NCBI RefSeq assembly: GCF_052324685.1
Contig: NW_027506910.1
Location: 570,121-634,120, forward strand
DNA length: 64,000 nucleotides
DNA from: Brachyhypopomus gauderio
Taxonomy: Eukaryota; Chordata; Actinopteri; Gymnotiformes; Hypopomidae
Reading direction: 5' to 3'
The notes beneath the pieces were generated by a model. That model was not told the origin of the DNA. It ran no database searches and saw nothing but the letters and a program-made list of their open reading frames with translations. The stretch's first letter is position 1. The number at the start of each line of letters is the position of its first letter. Made by a program: the position numbers and the translations under genes. This document shows positions 44,401 through 57,235 of the stretch, piece by piece.

Positions 44401-47400
44401 GAGGAAATCTGTCTGCGTTGAACCAACTAATTGAACAAAAAAATCTATAAAAGAAATTTTTTAAACACAAGATCCACATTCAGGCTTACTAAATCACATA
44501 AGAGCTCTCCCTTTTAGCGATGCCTTTCCGCGTCTCCCCCATAAAGCATCCGCCCACCCCTCACACGGCCCTAGTCCAAAGTCATGGGAATTTTTAATAT
44601 AATACACAAAAATATAATAAAACAACAAATAAATTGCTAATCAGTTTTACGGTTTATGTGGGTCATTAATAAAAAAAATACAATTATTTATTACATTTTA
44701 CAAAAAAAAAATAGAAATGGTTGATGGGAAATATTTTGTGTTACGTAGATATCAGACAAAGGCGCCAATTTGTCAAAATAACAGCGATCAATCTGTCGAA
44801 AAGACAGTCAAACTTGCTTTCCTTTTTTTACAAAAAAAAAAGCATCTGATTATACTACTAAACAACCGAGACTTGAAGCAAATGAAGGCAGCGGCAGTGG
44901 AGATGTTATTGGGGCAGGTGCGAGTTTGGTTGAGTCTCAAGCTATATACTAAACAACTAATAAGGTAAGAAACGATTCTGCACTTAAAACACTTATAAAA
45001 CACACGTAAATCATTTAAAAGTAATTTATATAAACCAATTTGCTTGTTATTTTGACATTTGTGCGCCTAAGCGTTGCGTTTTGTGTGCGATCTTGTGACA
45101 TGGCCTCAGTGATCCCGTGTCTCATACCCCGTTTGTGTTCCAGCATTGTTTGATTTACAAATTAAGCACTGAGTAGGAGTAATGGAAAGACAAAAAAGAG
45201 TTGCAAAAAAATGAGAGAAAGAAAGAAATAAAAGTATCAATTTCTAATCAAATGAAAACTGAAAACGGGAATAAAGAGGAAATAAAATGGAGGTTAAACA
45301 GCAATCTGCCCTGCATTCAGGATGAACGATCTACTCTGCATTCCACACCAGGTGCAACAATCTTCTCTGCATTCCATACTGGGTGTAACACTCTTCTCTG
45401 CATTGCATACTGGGTGCAACACTCTTCTCTGCGTTCCATACTGGGTGTAACACTCTTCTCTGCATTCCATACTGGGTGCAACACTCTTCTCTGCGTTCCA
45501 TACTGGGTGCAACACTCTTCTCTGCGTTCCATACTGGGTGCAACACTCTTCTCTGCGTTCCATACTGGGTGCAACACTCTTCTCTGCGTTCCATACTGGG
45601 TGCAACACTCTTCTCTGCGTTCCATCCTGGGTGTAACAATCTTCTCTGCGTTCCATACTGGGTGTAACAAACTTCTCTGCATTCTATACTGGGTGTAACA
45701 ATAACATCTTCTGATAACATCATCATGAAGTGCATCGAGAGGTTAGTCATGAGGAACATCAAGACCCAGCTGCCCCCTTCACTAGACCCCCTGCAATTTG
45801 CATATCGTCCCAACCGCTCCATGGATGATGCCATCACCACCACCCTCCAGCTGTCCCTCACCCAACCAACTGGGAGGCCCCAGTTAGTCCGGATCGGGAA
45901 CAGGGCAGTGTTCTGAGTCCTCTGCTGTTCACCCTGCTGACTCATGACTGTGTAGCAAAACACAGTTCAAATCACATCATTAAGTTCGCCGATGATACAA
46001 CAGTGCTGGTTCTCATCAGCAAAGGCGATGAGTCAGCGTACAGAGAGGAGGTGCAACGGCTGACATACTGGTGTAAAGACAACAACCTTCACCTGAACGT
46101 GGATAAGACCAAGGAAATGGTTGTTGAATTCAGGAGAGCATGTCACACTCACACTCCGCTCAACCTCAACGGGTCCTCTGTGGAGATTGTTAAGAGCACC
46201 AAGTTCCTTGGTGTCCACTTAGCGGAGAACCTCACCTAGACCCTGAACACCAGTTCTACAGCCAAGAAAGCCCAGCAGCGTCTCTACTTCCTCTGGAAGC
46301 TGAGAAAGGCCAATCTCCCTCTACCCATCCTCACCAACTTCTACAGAGGCACCATAGAGAGCATCCTGAGCAGCTGCATCACTGCCTGGTTTGGGAACTG
46401 CAATGTCTCCGACCGCAAGACCCTCCAGCTAATAGTGAGGACAGTTAAAAGGATCATTGGAGTCTCTCTCCCTTCCGTCACGGACATTTACACCACCCGC
46501 TGCATCCGCAAAGCAACCAGCATTGTGAATGACCCCACCCACCCCTCACACAAACTGTTCTCCCTCCTCCCATCTGCAAGAAGATGCCACAGCATCCCGT
46601 CCAACACGGCCAGACTCTGCAACAGCTTCCTCCCACAAGCCATCAGACTCCTCAACGCCAGACACTGAACTGAAGGATTTCTCCTCCATACATACACATT
46701 ACTACACATTACTACTTACTACACATTAATAAATCACACCCTGCAGTTGCACAATCCAAATGAGCGGAGCTGAACACGCTACAGGATAGTCAGCATCTGC
46801 TGAGATTATAATGGCTACTAAAAAAATTTCAAAAGTGTTGGAGTATTTTGAAAAAAATAAAGATGAATCAAACAGTAAAGTGCAAGTTATGTCATCAACG
46901 TCTTTCATTTCACATGACAACAACCAACATGGCATACCATTTAAAATGCGTAAGGCAAAAAAAACAACAGTTTGTCGTTTCAGTCGTGATGTCTCGTCGT
47001 GGTGCGTCTTGGCAAGTAGACCTATAAACATTTTTTGTTGTGTTTTTTAAACCCCGTTACTTGAACCTTTACTTATAATTTTTTTGCTGTTGTGTGGCAA
47101 TTTTTTAAATATTTGCAGGCAGGCATATTTTATTAAAAATATTTGACATTTTGCACGCACATATTTGACATTTTGACATTACAACGGGATCCCGATCCTA
47201 GAAAAAAAAAAAAAACCCTAACTTTGCGACTACAGGGAAAATCTGACAAATCAGATTCAACTATGAAAATCCTTAGTTGAAGACGCCTCTACTTTGCACA
47301 TATACTGAGTATTGCACATGGCATAATATGATAATATGCACTAACCTAAACCTACCTCTTACACTTCTCTCTGTAGTGAAGTGCCTGTCTGCACTCGGTC

Positions 47401-50400
47401 TAGTGTGCTGTCTGTATTGTGTTGTACTGTCTGTCCGCACTTTGTGTTGCACTTATGTTCTGTCGTCACTGTGTCTCTATGTTGCAGCATGGTCCTGGAG
47501 GAACGTTGTTTTGTTTCACTGTGTACCCTGTACGTAGTTGAAATGACAATAACACCTCTTGAACTTGAACAATATTCTCTGCATTCCCTACTGGGTGTAA
47601 CAATCTTCTCTGCATTCCATACTCGGTGCAACAATCTTCACTGCGTTCCATACTGGGTTTAACAATCTTCTCTGCAATCTATCCTGTTTTGTAACAATCT
47701 TCTCTGCATTCCATACTCGGTGCAACAATCTTCACTGCGTTCCATACAGGGTTTAACAATCTTCTCTGCAATCTATCCTGTGTGTAACAATCTTCTCTGC
47801 GTTCCATACTCAGTGCAACAATCTTCTCTGCGTTCCATACTGGGTGCAACAATCTTCTCTCCATTCTGCATGAATGCAACAATGTGTTCTACATTGTGCA
47901 CTGTGTGTTGTATTGGAGCAACATGCAACAATGTGCTCAGGCTGAAACAGCAGTACGGTCTTATGCACCTCTGGTTTGATCCTGGCTGTGAAGTCCTGTC
48001 GCCCGTTAACGCTGGCACACCTCTGCAGGTACCCATACGCCCTGTCTATCTTTCCGCTGACGATCAGCCACCGTGCCGACTCAGGGATCCACCTGTGAAG
48101 AGAACCACAAAGACAAAACGAGCCTGCACCCACCTGTACCACGGATGTGCCACACTGTATGAAAAATCATTAGAAGTGAATCTGTGAATGCACAAAGGGT
48201 TTGCTAGTGGGGGATTTGTTTGCCCCAATGCTACTCAGGGATTCGTTTTTGTGCGTGGTCTCCATTTGTTCTGCACCCCAAGATTTAGGATTATTTGATT
48301 CTAATTGGTATCTCTCAACCTCGCACACCTGCTAAGGTTCATTCCCAACCAGAGAGGTTACGTTCCATTTCCCAAGAGTCTTCTCGGTTACTTCAGTAAC
48401 CGAAGATCAGTTCGCCAAGACCCCTGCCTTCGGCCACTGCCCAATCCACAATGCACCAAACCCCTAGTACTACCTCTCCCACAGGTGGTGGGCCCATGGG
48501 TAAGTGAACCTGCTTGTCTCCTTCGGGCTGTGCCCAGCTGGGCCCCATGGTTAGATACCAACTAGATATAGTTGGGCTCACCTCAACACACTGTTTGGGT
48601 TCTAGAACCAATTCTCTCTCAAGAGGCTGAACTTTATTCTTTTCTGGAGTTGCCCAGGGTGAAAGGCAGAGGGCAGGAGTGGGCTTACTTATAGCTCCCT
48701 GGCTCGCTGCCTGTGTGTTGGAGTTTTCTCCGGTAGACATGAGGGTTCCTTCCCTGCGCCTTCAGGTTGAGGAATGGGCTCTGAATGTTCTTTGTGCTTA
48801 TACACCAATTGGCAGTTCGGAGTACCCGGCCTTCTTGTAGTCATTGGAGGGAATACTGGAAGGTGCCCCTTCTGGGGATTCCAACGTTCTCCTGGGGGGA
48901 CTTCAATGCACATGTGGGCAATGACAGTATGAACTAGAACAGGTCGAGCACAGACATGACCATAAGTGCACATGGAACCAGGACACCTTAGGTTGCAGTT
49001 TGAAGATCGATTTTGTAATCGTGTCTTTGGACTTGCGACCGTGTGTCTTGGATACTTGGGTAAAGAGATGTCAACCGGTGGAAGGAATACTTCGAGGATC
49101 TTTTCAATCCCACCATCATGCCTTCCACAGAGGAAGCAGAACTGGAGGACTCAGATAGGGGTTTGCCCATCACTCTATCACCCTATGGTCAGGAGATCGC
49201 GAATACAAGCGGCTGAAATGAGTTTTCTCCACAGGGTGTGCGGGCTCTGTCTTAGAGATAAGCTATGGAACACGGTCATCCGAGAGAGGCACGGAGTAGA
49301 GTCACTGCTCCTCCACGTAGAGAGGAGCCAGTTGAGGTGGTTCGGGCATCTGGTCCGGATGCCACCTGGGTATGTCCAACTGGGAGGAAACCCCAGGAAA
49401 GACCCAGGACATGCTGGAGAGATTATATCCATCAGCTGTCCTGGGAATGCCTTGGTATCCCCCCAGAAGAGCTTTAAGAGGTGGCTGGGGAGAGCGAAAC
49501 CTGGGCCTCTTTGCTTAGGCTCCTGCCCCCACTACCTGACGCCGGATAAAGCAGATGAGAATAGATGGAAGGATGGATGATTCTAATTGTCTAAGATGCT
49601 AGAAAATGGACAATGCTGCACTTTGGAATATTTCATTTCTCCAGAGCTGGATTTAGACAACACAGTTGTGCAAGGAATACATCCACAAGAGGAGATTGAC
49701 CTGGGCTTGTTTGTTTCAGACAAATGTACATATTCATACATTTTAAATATTAATGAATAGCTCAACTGCCTTACCACCAGGTGACTACAGCCAGTCCAAG
49801 GGGAGTCGTTACCGTGATGATCAGCATCCTCCAATCAGTGACCATATAAGCAATTCCAGCCAACATCAAATTGCCCAATGTCCAGGCAATGCTACCAATT
49901 ACCCCAATGAATGTACGGTGCTCGATGTCTACCCACTCAATACCTACAACAAAAACACCAAATACTGTACGTTTTCAAAAGACTTCATATCCAAACAATA
50001 TTAGCAACATTTCATGTAGTGTACAATATAGTATATGACATTCACACATGCTAATCCCAGACCAGTGAGAACCTCTGTGTAACAGTATTCATATTGAATG
50101 AACAACTGAATTAAGTTATTGTTTTCATGATTCTCATGCAGTGAAACAAAACAGTAAAGAACACCATGTTCCATAATTTTAGCTTGATGTTATTTCCTCT
50201 TATCAGTTGTTAAGATAATCTGAAAGACCTGTGAAGATCTGTAGAAAATTAGTGAGTGAGAGACACGTAAACAAGCAAGTGAACGCAAGTGAACCTAAGA
50301 TAAGACAGATAAAAGCAAATGTAAATGTGCCATATTTGTCAATTGTGATTTTTCACCAAAATCTAAATTTGTCCTCCACTTTTTACCCATCTATGCAGTT

Positions 50401-50402
50401 AG

Positions 50403-50442
<40 letters not shown>

Positions 50443-51081
50443 TGATTACTAGGGGGTTGTGGTGCACACGTGCCCAGAGTGGTGGGCAGCCCTAGCCTGG
50501 CGCCCAGGGAGCATTTGGGGTTGCCTTGCTCAATGGCACCTCAGACACTAAAATGAGATATTGACAAAAGGACAAACTGTGGTTTCCAGACTAGTAAAAT
50601 TTTTTTGTAAATTTAAGCTCAAAGCAAAGTGTGACTGAACAGACACAACCCAAAGACAAATCTGACAAAGTTACAAATGAGCTATAACAGACTACCTGTC
50701 CATCCACACCACACGCCTTGTCTAGATCAGGGGTCCCTAACTCCAGAATCCAACACAGCTTGCAAATTTCCAATCAGGAAAACAGAGCTTGGAACCCTTA
50801 TGCTGAGTAAACAAGAGGTACAGAGGAACATCAGGTAGGATGAAGACCAGGAGAAGGCTACAGCACATCGACTCACAGAGAACAAGGGTTATTATGCTGA
50901 TTCCAGCCAGGTTGAATCCGGTGAGAAAGCGGAAGACAGTAAACATAATGAAGCCAGTGGAGAAGGCACTGGCTGTGCTGAAGACCAGGGAGGTAACATA
51001 GGACACCAGCAGCATTGTCTTCCGCCCATACCTGCAGACACACATCTCCAGATAGTGAGAGCCTATTGACAAATTCTGGTG

Positions 51082-51128
<47 letters not shown>

Positions 51129-53165
51129 GTCAATCAATCAGTGTTTATTTATATAGCACTATCTGCAACATGCTTTATCATTTCTGAGATACACTGCTGA
51201 CACAAGGAAACATCTGTTTTTGGAAGTTGCAGCTTGTTTGGAGGTGATGCAATAAGACCACTTCATGTTCTCGATGACCTTTAAATCCAGTGGGCAAGTT
51301 GTTCCACCACATGTATCTGGGCAACCATAAACAATTTTTGTCAAATGAACCTACATTTAGTTAGCATCGTTCTGTGGGAAGATGGACCATACAGATGAAA
51401 TAATATATTATTATACTATATTATATATATATTATAGTTATTATAATATTATAGTTATTTTTTTGCCTGTCAAAGTTTTTTTTTTGGCATATCTTGCACA
51501 ACCAGTCTCGCATCAAAAGTAATTTTCTCACTTTAAAAACTATATCAGACATATTGGTGATTTGCCCGTGTGTAAAAACCTGTGTCTGAATGAGCAGAGG
51601 TGTAGCCGCAGGTTGCTAAGCTCAGCCCTTTTCCAAGGTGGTGTCTGTAAGTAACACTGTATGTGAAACTCATATTCTCTCCTTATGTTCACATAAAGGT
51701 CAGTCACATATTTGCTGATTGCATCCTAACAATAAATTATATTTAAAATATTACATGCAGCATCTAATGGTCAGATGAAGACAGAAGAACCCAAATAGAG
51801 GCTCCTGGTTCTGGCCAGTGTCGCTTTGTGGGTCCCTACAACCTACTTGCATGGAGTGGTAAATAATTCATAGCATTTTCTGTGATTGATTTCTGTCATA
51901 ACTAACTAAGTAGGTTGTTTGTTAATAGCTAAAACGTTTACCACCATTGTATCAACCACACAGTTGGGAGTCTACACTGACAAGTTTTATTCAATTTAAG
52001 ACTGCTATGTCTATTGTGTAATTTGTTGAACATGAATATAGTTATCAAACTATATTCATGTTCAACAAATGTATTTCATGAACACCAATACAATCACTTT
52101 GATGAGGGATTATGTTATTAATCACAGTATTTGGAACTGTACTTAAAAATCTGGTTGATCTATTTCTCAGATGGGTCCACTTAAACTGTCGGCTGGTTCT
52201 GCTTAACTTATGATGCAAGATGAGCCTCAAGCTTACGTTTTAGTGACCCAAACTTTTGTTAGCTATTTGAATTAAGAGAGCACTGCTTAGCCCTCAGATG
52301 ATGACACCCATCCTGCACTGTATCCATTGGTTTAATTCAAGCTATAGGTTGACTTAAGGAAACAAGGTCTCATCTTACCCCACTCTTCTCTACTGTGTGT
52401 ATATATCACACATCACTCATAACATTTACACCTGATGTCCAGGGAGATTTTGTGCTGATGGGGGTGTTGACTGTGTTGACTTAGGGCCATGTAAGATTTG
52501 AAATGTTGATTAAGTAAGAGAAGACCAAGAAGATTATTTAAGAAGTGGTCTACTAACGAGCTCATCAGTAAATTCCAGTGCTAGGATGGTCTTACTTGTC
52601 AGAAAGAATGCCATAGATTACAGACCCAAACATGACACCAGCAAAGAAAATGGAAATCGACGCTTTGGTTAGTCCCTTTGTTTGACACACTAGATTAAAC
52701 TGCAGAGAAACAAAAGATATACATGTGAGTTGTATATTTGGTTGTAACTTCAATTCTTGATCTTACACTGTAAATGTCATGTACCTCCGTGACCAAAGTG
52801 GACTTAAATGTGCTGTTGTCATACTCCCATCCATGCGGACACTGGACCACAGGGAGTGCTGTGGTGTTAGTTGAGTTATTCAGCAGGTGGAACTGGGGCT
52901 CTGGGAACATGTGACAGGAAGCAAAAGCCCCGTCTTCCTGTTTTGGAATGCTGACGGTCAGTCGCTGCTCCTGTGTCAGATTCTCAAAAATCCAGTCGTC
53001 ATCCAGAGACGTGATGGCACAGTGGTGGGACGGAATGGCGCCGATAAAATTATATAACAGGAAGTGACAAGGCAGGGTGATGCGAGGAAACACCAGCAGG
53101 ATAGTGAGGGCAATCTGGTACCGTCCAAACCCATCTGTCTCAGCTAGGACGCTTTCAAACTTCAT
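39774..53165 (-). CDS. slc22a7: Gene D: complete SLC22A7/OAT2-like organic anion transporter
   Basis: Ten exons on the minus strand: 52785-53165, 52596-52699, 50877-51031, 49775-49943, 47969-48092, 44130-44239, 43835-44049, 43419-43527, 42152-42358, 39774-39855. All GT-AG, phases join, 1656 bp, 551 residues. Exons 1-4 encode the same protein as gene C by eye; exons 5-10 differ at several residues (for example NGRQDF for NGLQDF, LNITGFG for LNVTGFG, FTSVFLY for FTTVSLY, YTSFMAR for YTNFMAR), and the C-terminal tail is six residues longer, ending NEDYAS. Motifs as in gene C. Introns 5, 8 and 9 have grown by insertions, giving a 13.4-kb gene. Function is inferred from the family; whether C and D differ in substrate or tissue cannot be read from sequence. 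Confidence 0.92.
39991..42132 (+). mobile_element. hAT transposon, internally deleted, intron 9 of gene D (2142 bp)
   Basis: Terminal inverted repeats of about 38 bp start CAGAGTTGTATAATCC at each end with one mismatch, and there is a perfect 8-bp target duplication CGTATGGG (39983-39990 and 42133-42140). It is absent at the matching site in gene C (about 19220). It holds the ends of a transposase gene but no catalytic core. A-to-T-rich direct repeats of ttttgcgtttctttctttt fill 40850-41010, and a (CT)n run at 41459-41490. Confidence 0.92.
40486..41913 (+). CDS. Predicted spliced mini-protein of the hAT element (dimerisation domain only)
   Basis: Three exons in phase: 40486-40545 (start [20 protein letters not shown], donor gtaagc), 41495-41647 (acceptor after (CT)n, donor gtaagt), 41740-41913 (acceptor aatag, stop TGA). 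Joined they give about 128 residues with no stop. Exon 2 reads [19 protein letters not shown] then [10 protein letters not shown], the hAT C-terminal dimerisation signature; exon 3 continues [16 protein letters not shown]. The DNA-binding finger is absent or minimal and the RNase H-like core is missing. Splicing is my inference. Confidence 0.5.
42597..43282. mobile_element. hAT-type MITE, intron 8 of gene D (686 bp)
   Basis: Ends are TAGGGGTGGGT and its near-complement ACACACCCCTA, with a perfect 8-bp target duplication GTAAAGGG (42589-42596 and 43283-43290). No ORF. The empty site is at about 19750 in gene C. It contains a poly-T run near 42690 and aatcgatt words near the right end. Confidence 0.9.
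44277..45171. mobile_element. hAT-type non-autonomous element, intron 5 of gene D (895 bp)
   Basis: Ends CAGGGCTTAATTTG and, inverted, CAGTGCTTAATTTG; perfect 8-bp target duplication AGTAGGAG (44269-44276 and 45172-45179). Empty at about 20805 in gene C. No transposase sequence recognised. Confidence 0.9.
45330..45707. repeat. 31-bp minisatellite in intron 5 of gene D, left part
   Basis: About 12 copies of a 31-base unit with core TTCTCTGCGTTCCATACTGG. Gene C has only about two units at the same place (20880-20925). Frames through it give long spurious ORFs on both strands. Confidence 0.95.
45712..47572 (+). mobile_element. L2/CR1-type LINE, 5'-truncated and deleted, in the minisatellite
   Basis: RT remnant: [20 protein letters not shown] (about 45760-45825), a deletion, then IKFADDTT (about 45980-46000), [15 protein letters not shown] (46080-46130), [14 protein letters not shown] (46195-46237, stop), and the C-terminal block [19 protein letters not shown] (46530-46585) with a stop at 46666. 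A 3' UTR (47280-47560) ends in a ttgaacttgaac tail, typical of this LINE group. It is interrupted by hAT-like sequence. Confidence 0.75.
46735..47270 (+). mobile_element. hAT relic nested in the LINE
   Basis: Separates the coding end from the 3' UTR of the LINE. At 46811 it reads [20 protein letters not shown] followed by a degenerate BED finger, as in ZBED-type hAT transposases, ending in a frameshift. Termini not resolved. Confidence 0.5.
47573..47880. repeat. 31-bp minisatellite in intron 5 of gene D, right part
   Basis: About ten more diverged copies of the same unit (AACAATCTTCTCTGC...), separated from the left part by the LINE. Confidence 0.9.
48308..49578 (+). mobile_element. Rex3 LINE copy, intron 4 of gene D
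   Basis: Flanked by an 11-bp target duplication GATTCTAATTG (48297-48307 and 49579-49589) and ending in GGAT repeats, the Rex3 3' tail. It contains the 5' UTR, part of the endonuclease (48830-49010), then after a large deletion at about 49070-49190 the C-terminal region (49210-49480: [35 protein letters not shown]). The empty site is at about 21500 in gene C. Confidence 0.88.
52021..52070. repeat. Perfect 23-bp hairpin, intron 2 of gene D
   Basis: Same as 29617-29666: arms 52021-52043 and 52048-52070, loop ATCA. Confidence 0.95.
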
Positions 53166-53200
53166 CATGACCTGAGGAATCAATCATCCAGTGGATCAGT

Positions 53201-53236
<36 letters not shown>

Positions 53237-53239
53237 TAA

Positions 53240-54690
53240 CCAATATCTGGACCCCCTCTGAATTCTTTATGCCAAGCACCAATACCATATCTTGGAGTAC
53301 CTTGGAGATGGATACCACATCTCAGAAAACATTAGACTTTTCTGTCAATTAACTATGTATACATAAAAAAGCTGATTACCTCTAAAGCCACTAGAGATGA
53401 TACTGAAGAACTGCATTAGATGGCATTTTGACAGCAGTTTTTAACCACAGCAAAATGTGAGCAGCTTTCCCCAGTATGACTTTTCATTTAATGTTTATTC
53501 TAATGAACGCTTAAAACACAGTAAACCACATGCAGTATTTTCTTGATCTGTTCCATCACCCTGAAAGTCAGGCTGGACAGTAGATTGAACTGTGTCCTGC
53601 TGTGCCCAGATGTGTAGAAGCTGGCTTGGAATTAGAAGTACTTCCCTTTTTGAACAGTGAATTCAAGACCTTCAACATGTCCATTAAATCACTCTCAGGT
53701 AATGCACATTTTTTTTACATAAATGAATGACTGATGAACCCAGGCTGTGTTATTTGTCAGTAATGCACAGGTTTTAGCTTGAATTTCACTGACTGCAGTG
53801 GACGAGATTGTGGTGTTCAGCAAGTAGGACCAGTGCCTTGACAAGCAGCGACTCTTTGCATCATCTGTGTGGTTTCTAAGTATCTCACAATTCTCCTAGA
53901 AATCATTTACATGCTTGGACATCTCAAATGTTTAGATGATGTGTAAAAGATCTGATGCACAAATGTGCTAGAATGACAGTCCCTTCAACCTTATCAAAAT
54001 GCACATGTAATTATTTGGGCAGATCCATTGAGAAAATGAAATAATCAACTCACCTGTTGCAGCACGTGAGTTCAGTGGATTCGATCTGAAGGCACACACT
54101 GAACTTCACCCTCCACACACCAAAAAGTCCAGTGTTGAATTAACTCCCACAGAGTTAATTTTAACACTTTATGAGGGAGGGTTTATATAGCTCCACACTT
54201 TGCAGTTAAATTGACACTTCCAAAATAGTTAAACATTTAACACTTGGTGAGAGTTACTATATTAACTGTCAAAACAAAGTTAAAAATAACACTATGGGAT
54301 TAAATTTTTTTTTTTTATTCGTTATTTTTACGAGTAAATTTTTTGTACTTTTTCAGTAATGTTAATTTCACCCTCTACATAGTTAGTTAATAACAATATT
54401 AAAATATTAAAATAAGAATATTCCCATACAGTTTTTTGCTTTTTTTCTCTTGAGGTTCTTCAAAGTAGAACTAAAACATTGTGAAAGAAGGTACAATGTA
54501 CAAACTTTCATCTCGAACACTGCATGCACTTTGAATATTAAAACCATTGTAGAAATTAAGCTCAGATGTGACCAGCAATGGAGCACAAGTAAAAGAAAGA
54601 CACAATCACACCACTCATTAAAAATGTAGGATTTAATGAAAAAAGTGCACTAATGCAAAACCCATGACATAATCCAAATAAAGGATACAA
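53240..54690 (-). promoter_or_regulatory. 5' flank of gene D; no gene seen
   Basis: Matches 30823-32285 with small indels, including the palindromic ttaacac-type repeat. No placed promoter element. Confidence 0.35.
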
Positions 54691-56330
54691 TAACCAGAAG
54701 ACTGACCGTGATCCAGACAAAAAGTGATCAAAAAACCAGGACTCCGATACCCTTGCCCAGATCAGGATTCCTGGGGCCTCACCCTGGATCCAGACCTGGC
54801 AGAGTGGCTCCTTGGTGAGCACCTGGTGGCCGGGTTTCTATCCATGGAGCCCGGCCGGGCACAGCCTGAAGGAGACACATGGGTTCACTCTCCCATTGGC
54901 CCATCACCTGTGGGAGAGGTAGTAGTAGGGGTACGGTGCATTGTGGATTGGGCGGAGGCTGAAGGCAGAGGCCTTGGTGTACCAATCCTTGGTTACTGAA
55001 GCTGGCTCTTGGGACATGGAACACACAGTTTGGGTTCTGGAACCAATCCTCTCGAGAGAGGCTGGACTTTATTCTTTTCTGGAGTTGCCCAGAGTGAAAG
55101 GCGGAGGGCAGGAGTGGGCTTACTCATAGCACCATGGCTTGCAGCCTGTGTGTTGGGGTTTTCCCTGGTAGAGGGTTGCTTCCCTGTGCCTTCGGGTTGG
55201 GGAACGAGCTCTGACTGTTGTTTGTGCTTATGTACTAAATGGCAGTTCGGAGTTCTTGGAGTTTTTAGAGGGTATACCGGAAGGTGCCCCTTCTGGGGAT
55301 TCCATTTTTCTGCTAGGGTACTTCAATGCTCACTTGGGCAATGACAGTATGACCTGGAAGGGCGAGACTGGGAGGAATGTGCACCCTGATCTGAACCTGA
55401 GTGGTGTTCTGATATTGGACTTCTGTGCTTGTCAAAGTTAGTCTATAACGAACACGATGTTCGAGCACAGAGGTGTCCATGAGTGCACATGGCACCAGGA
55501 CACCTTAGGTCGCAGATCGATGATTGATTTTGTAATCGTGTCGTCAGATTTGAGACCTTGTGTCTTGGACACAGGTAAAGAGAGCAGCTGAGCTGTCAAC
55601 CGATCGCCACCTAGTGGTTAGTTAGATCAGACGGCGGGTGAGGATGCCGGACAGACCTGGCACACCTAAACATATCATGAGGGTTTGCTGGAAATGTCTG
55701 GCAGAGGAACTTGTCAGAAAGGTCTTTAACTCCCACATCCGGCAGAGCTTTGACTGCATTTCGAGGGAGGGATCCTGAGTGGGCCTTGTTCCATGCCTCC
55801 ATTGTCAATGCAGCAGACCGGAGCTGTGGCCGAAAGGTTGTCTGTGCCTGTTGTGGCGGCAACACCCAAACCCAGTGGTGGATGCCTGTGGCAAGAGTTC
55901 GGTGAGACCATGGAAAGTGATTTTTGATTGGCTCAGAAAAGATTCTGGCAAACTGTCAGGCAACTCAGGATGGGGAAGGGGTTCCTGACCAACACTGTAT
56001 ACAGTGGTGTCGAGGATCTGCTGACCTCGGCTGGGGATGTCATTAGGCGGTGGGAGGAATACTTCAAGGATCTTGTCACTCCCCTCCATCATGCCTTCCA
56101 CAGAGGAAGCGGAACTAGAGGACTAGGACAGGGGTTTACTCATCACTCGGGCTGAGGTGACCCCCTATGCGGCAAGGCTCCGGGGGTGGAGGAGATCCGC
56201 CCTGAGTTCCTTAAGAAGAAGGACCAGAGGGTGTGCTATCGGGGAATCACACTCCTCAGCCTCCCTGGTAAGGTCTATGCAGGGGTTCTGGAGAAGAGAG
56301 TCCGGTCTACAGTCGAATAGCAAGCTAGGT
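54690..56330 (+). mobile_element. Rex3 LINE, second copy of 32290-33895
   Basis: Same decayed element as in copy 1. It keeps extra 5' sequence (about 55085-55230) but has lost about 120 bp of the RT start (near 56215) present at 33680-33800. Confidence 0.8.
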
Positions 56331-56619
56331 ACACTTGTACAATTAACTCCCAAACATCACATGATCATATTTTTCATGGCTATGTATGAAATACAAATAT
56401 GTTAACAAGAAACATTATTTTGAAAGAATAGCAAGTAATGTATTTATGTTTGATCAGTTATTGCTTTTCCTATTTTGCTGGTTTATTGTTAATATTTCTA
56501 GCCACATTTGCTGATAACTTATTCTGAGTTTCAATTATCTTTCACTCAGCATATAGAGTGCCATTAGAATTGAGCTTCTCTTAACTACGGTAATACGATA
56601 AGAAATAAGAATAATAAGA

Positions 56620-57235
56620 AATTATAAGAAAATTCCATCCATCCATATGCATCCACTTACCTGGGTCATGTGGACAATTGGACATGCTCCCAGTTGGACA
56701 TGTCTGGAATGCCTCACCAGGGATGTGTCCAGGAGGCATTTGAACCAGGTATCCAAACCACCTCAACTGGCTCCACTGTACATCTCCCGGATGGCCAAAA
56801 TCCTCACCTGATCTTTAACAAAGAGCCTGGACATCCTGTGGTGGAAACTAATTTCTTGTATCCGTGATCTCATATAATCCTGGCCACTTCGCACTTGGCT
56901 GTAAACTGATCCCACAAGAGCAGAAGGTCCTGACTCCAACAAGACCACATCATCCACAAAAAGGAGTAATAAAACCCCCTGAAACCCTCTCTGCTACTTA
57001 TCTACACCAAGAAATTCTGTCCATAAAAAAGTTATGAACAGATTCAGTGACAAAGGGCTGTCCTGACGGAGTCCAGTCTGACTTACTCCCAGCCATGCAA
57101 ACTAAGCTCCTGCTCCATTTGTACACGGACTGGATAGCCCATAGCAGGGGCCCAGTACTCTATACTCCCGGAGCACTCCCCAGAGGAATCCCCAAGGGAC
57201 ATGGTTGAGTGCTTTCTCCAGATTCACAAAACACA
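56620..57235 (-). mobile_element. Rex3 minus-strand fragment, second copy of 34200-34833
   Basis: Same order as copy 1: C-terminal tail then RT remnants, ending at the TGTGG target site of the solo LTR. Confidence 0.8.

Noticed and set aside
45294..45963. Long minus-strand frames (up to 210 codons) with repeated [20 protein letters not shown] units
   Set aside because: They are translations of the 31-bp minisatellite; 31 is not a multiple of three, so all frames of the array look alike and open. No start context or homology.
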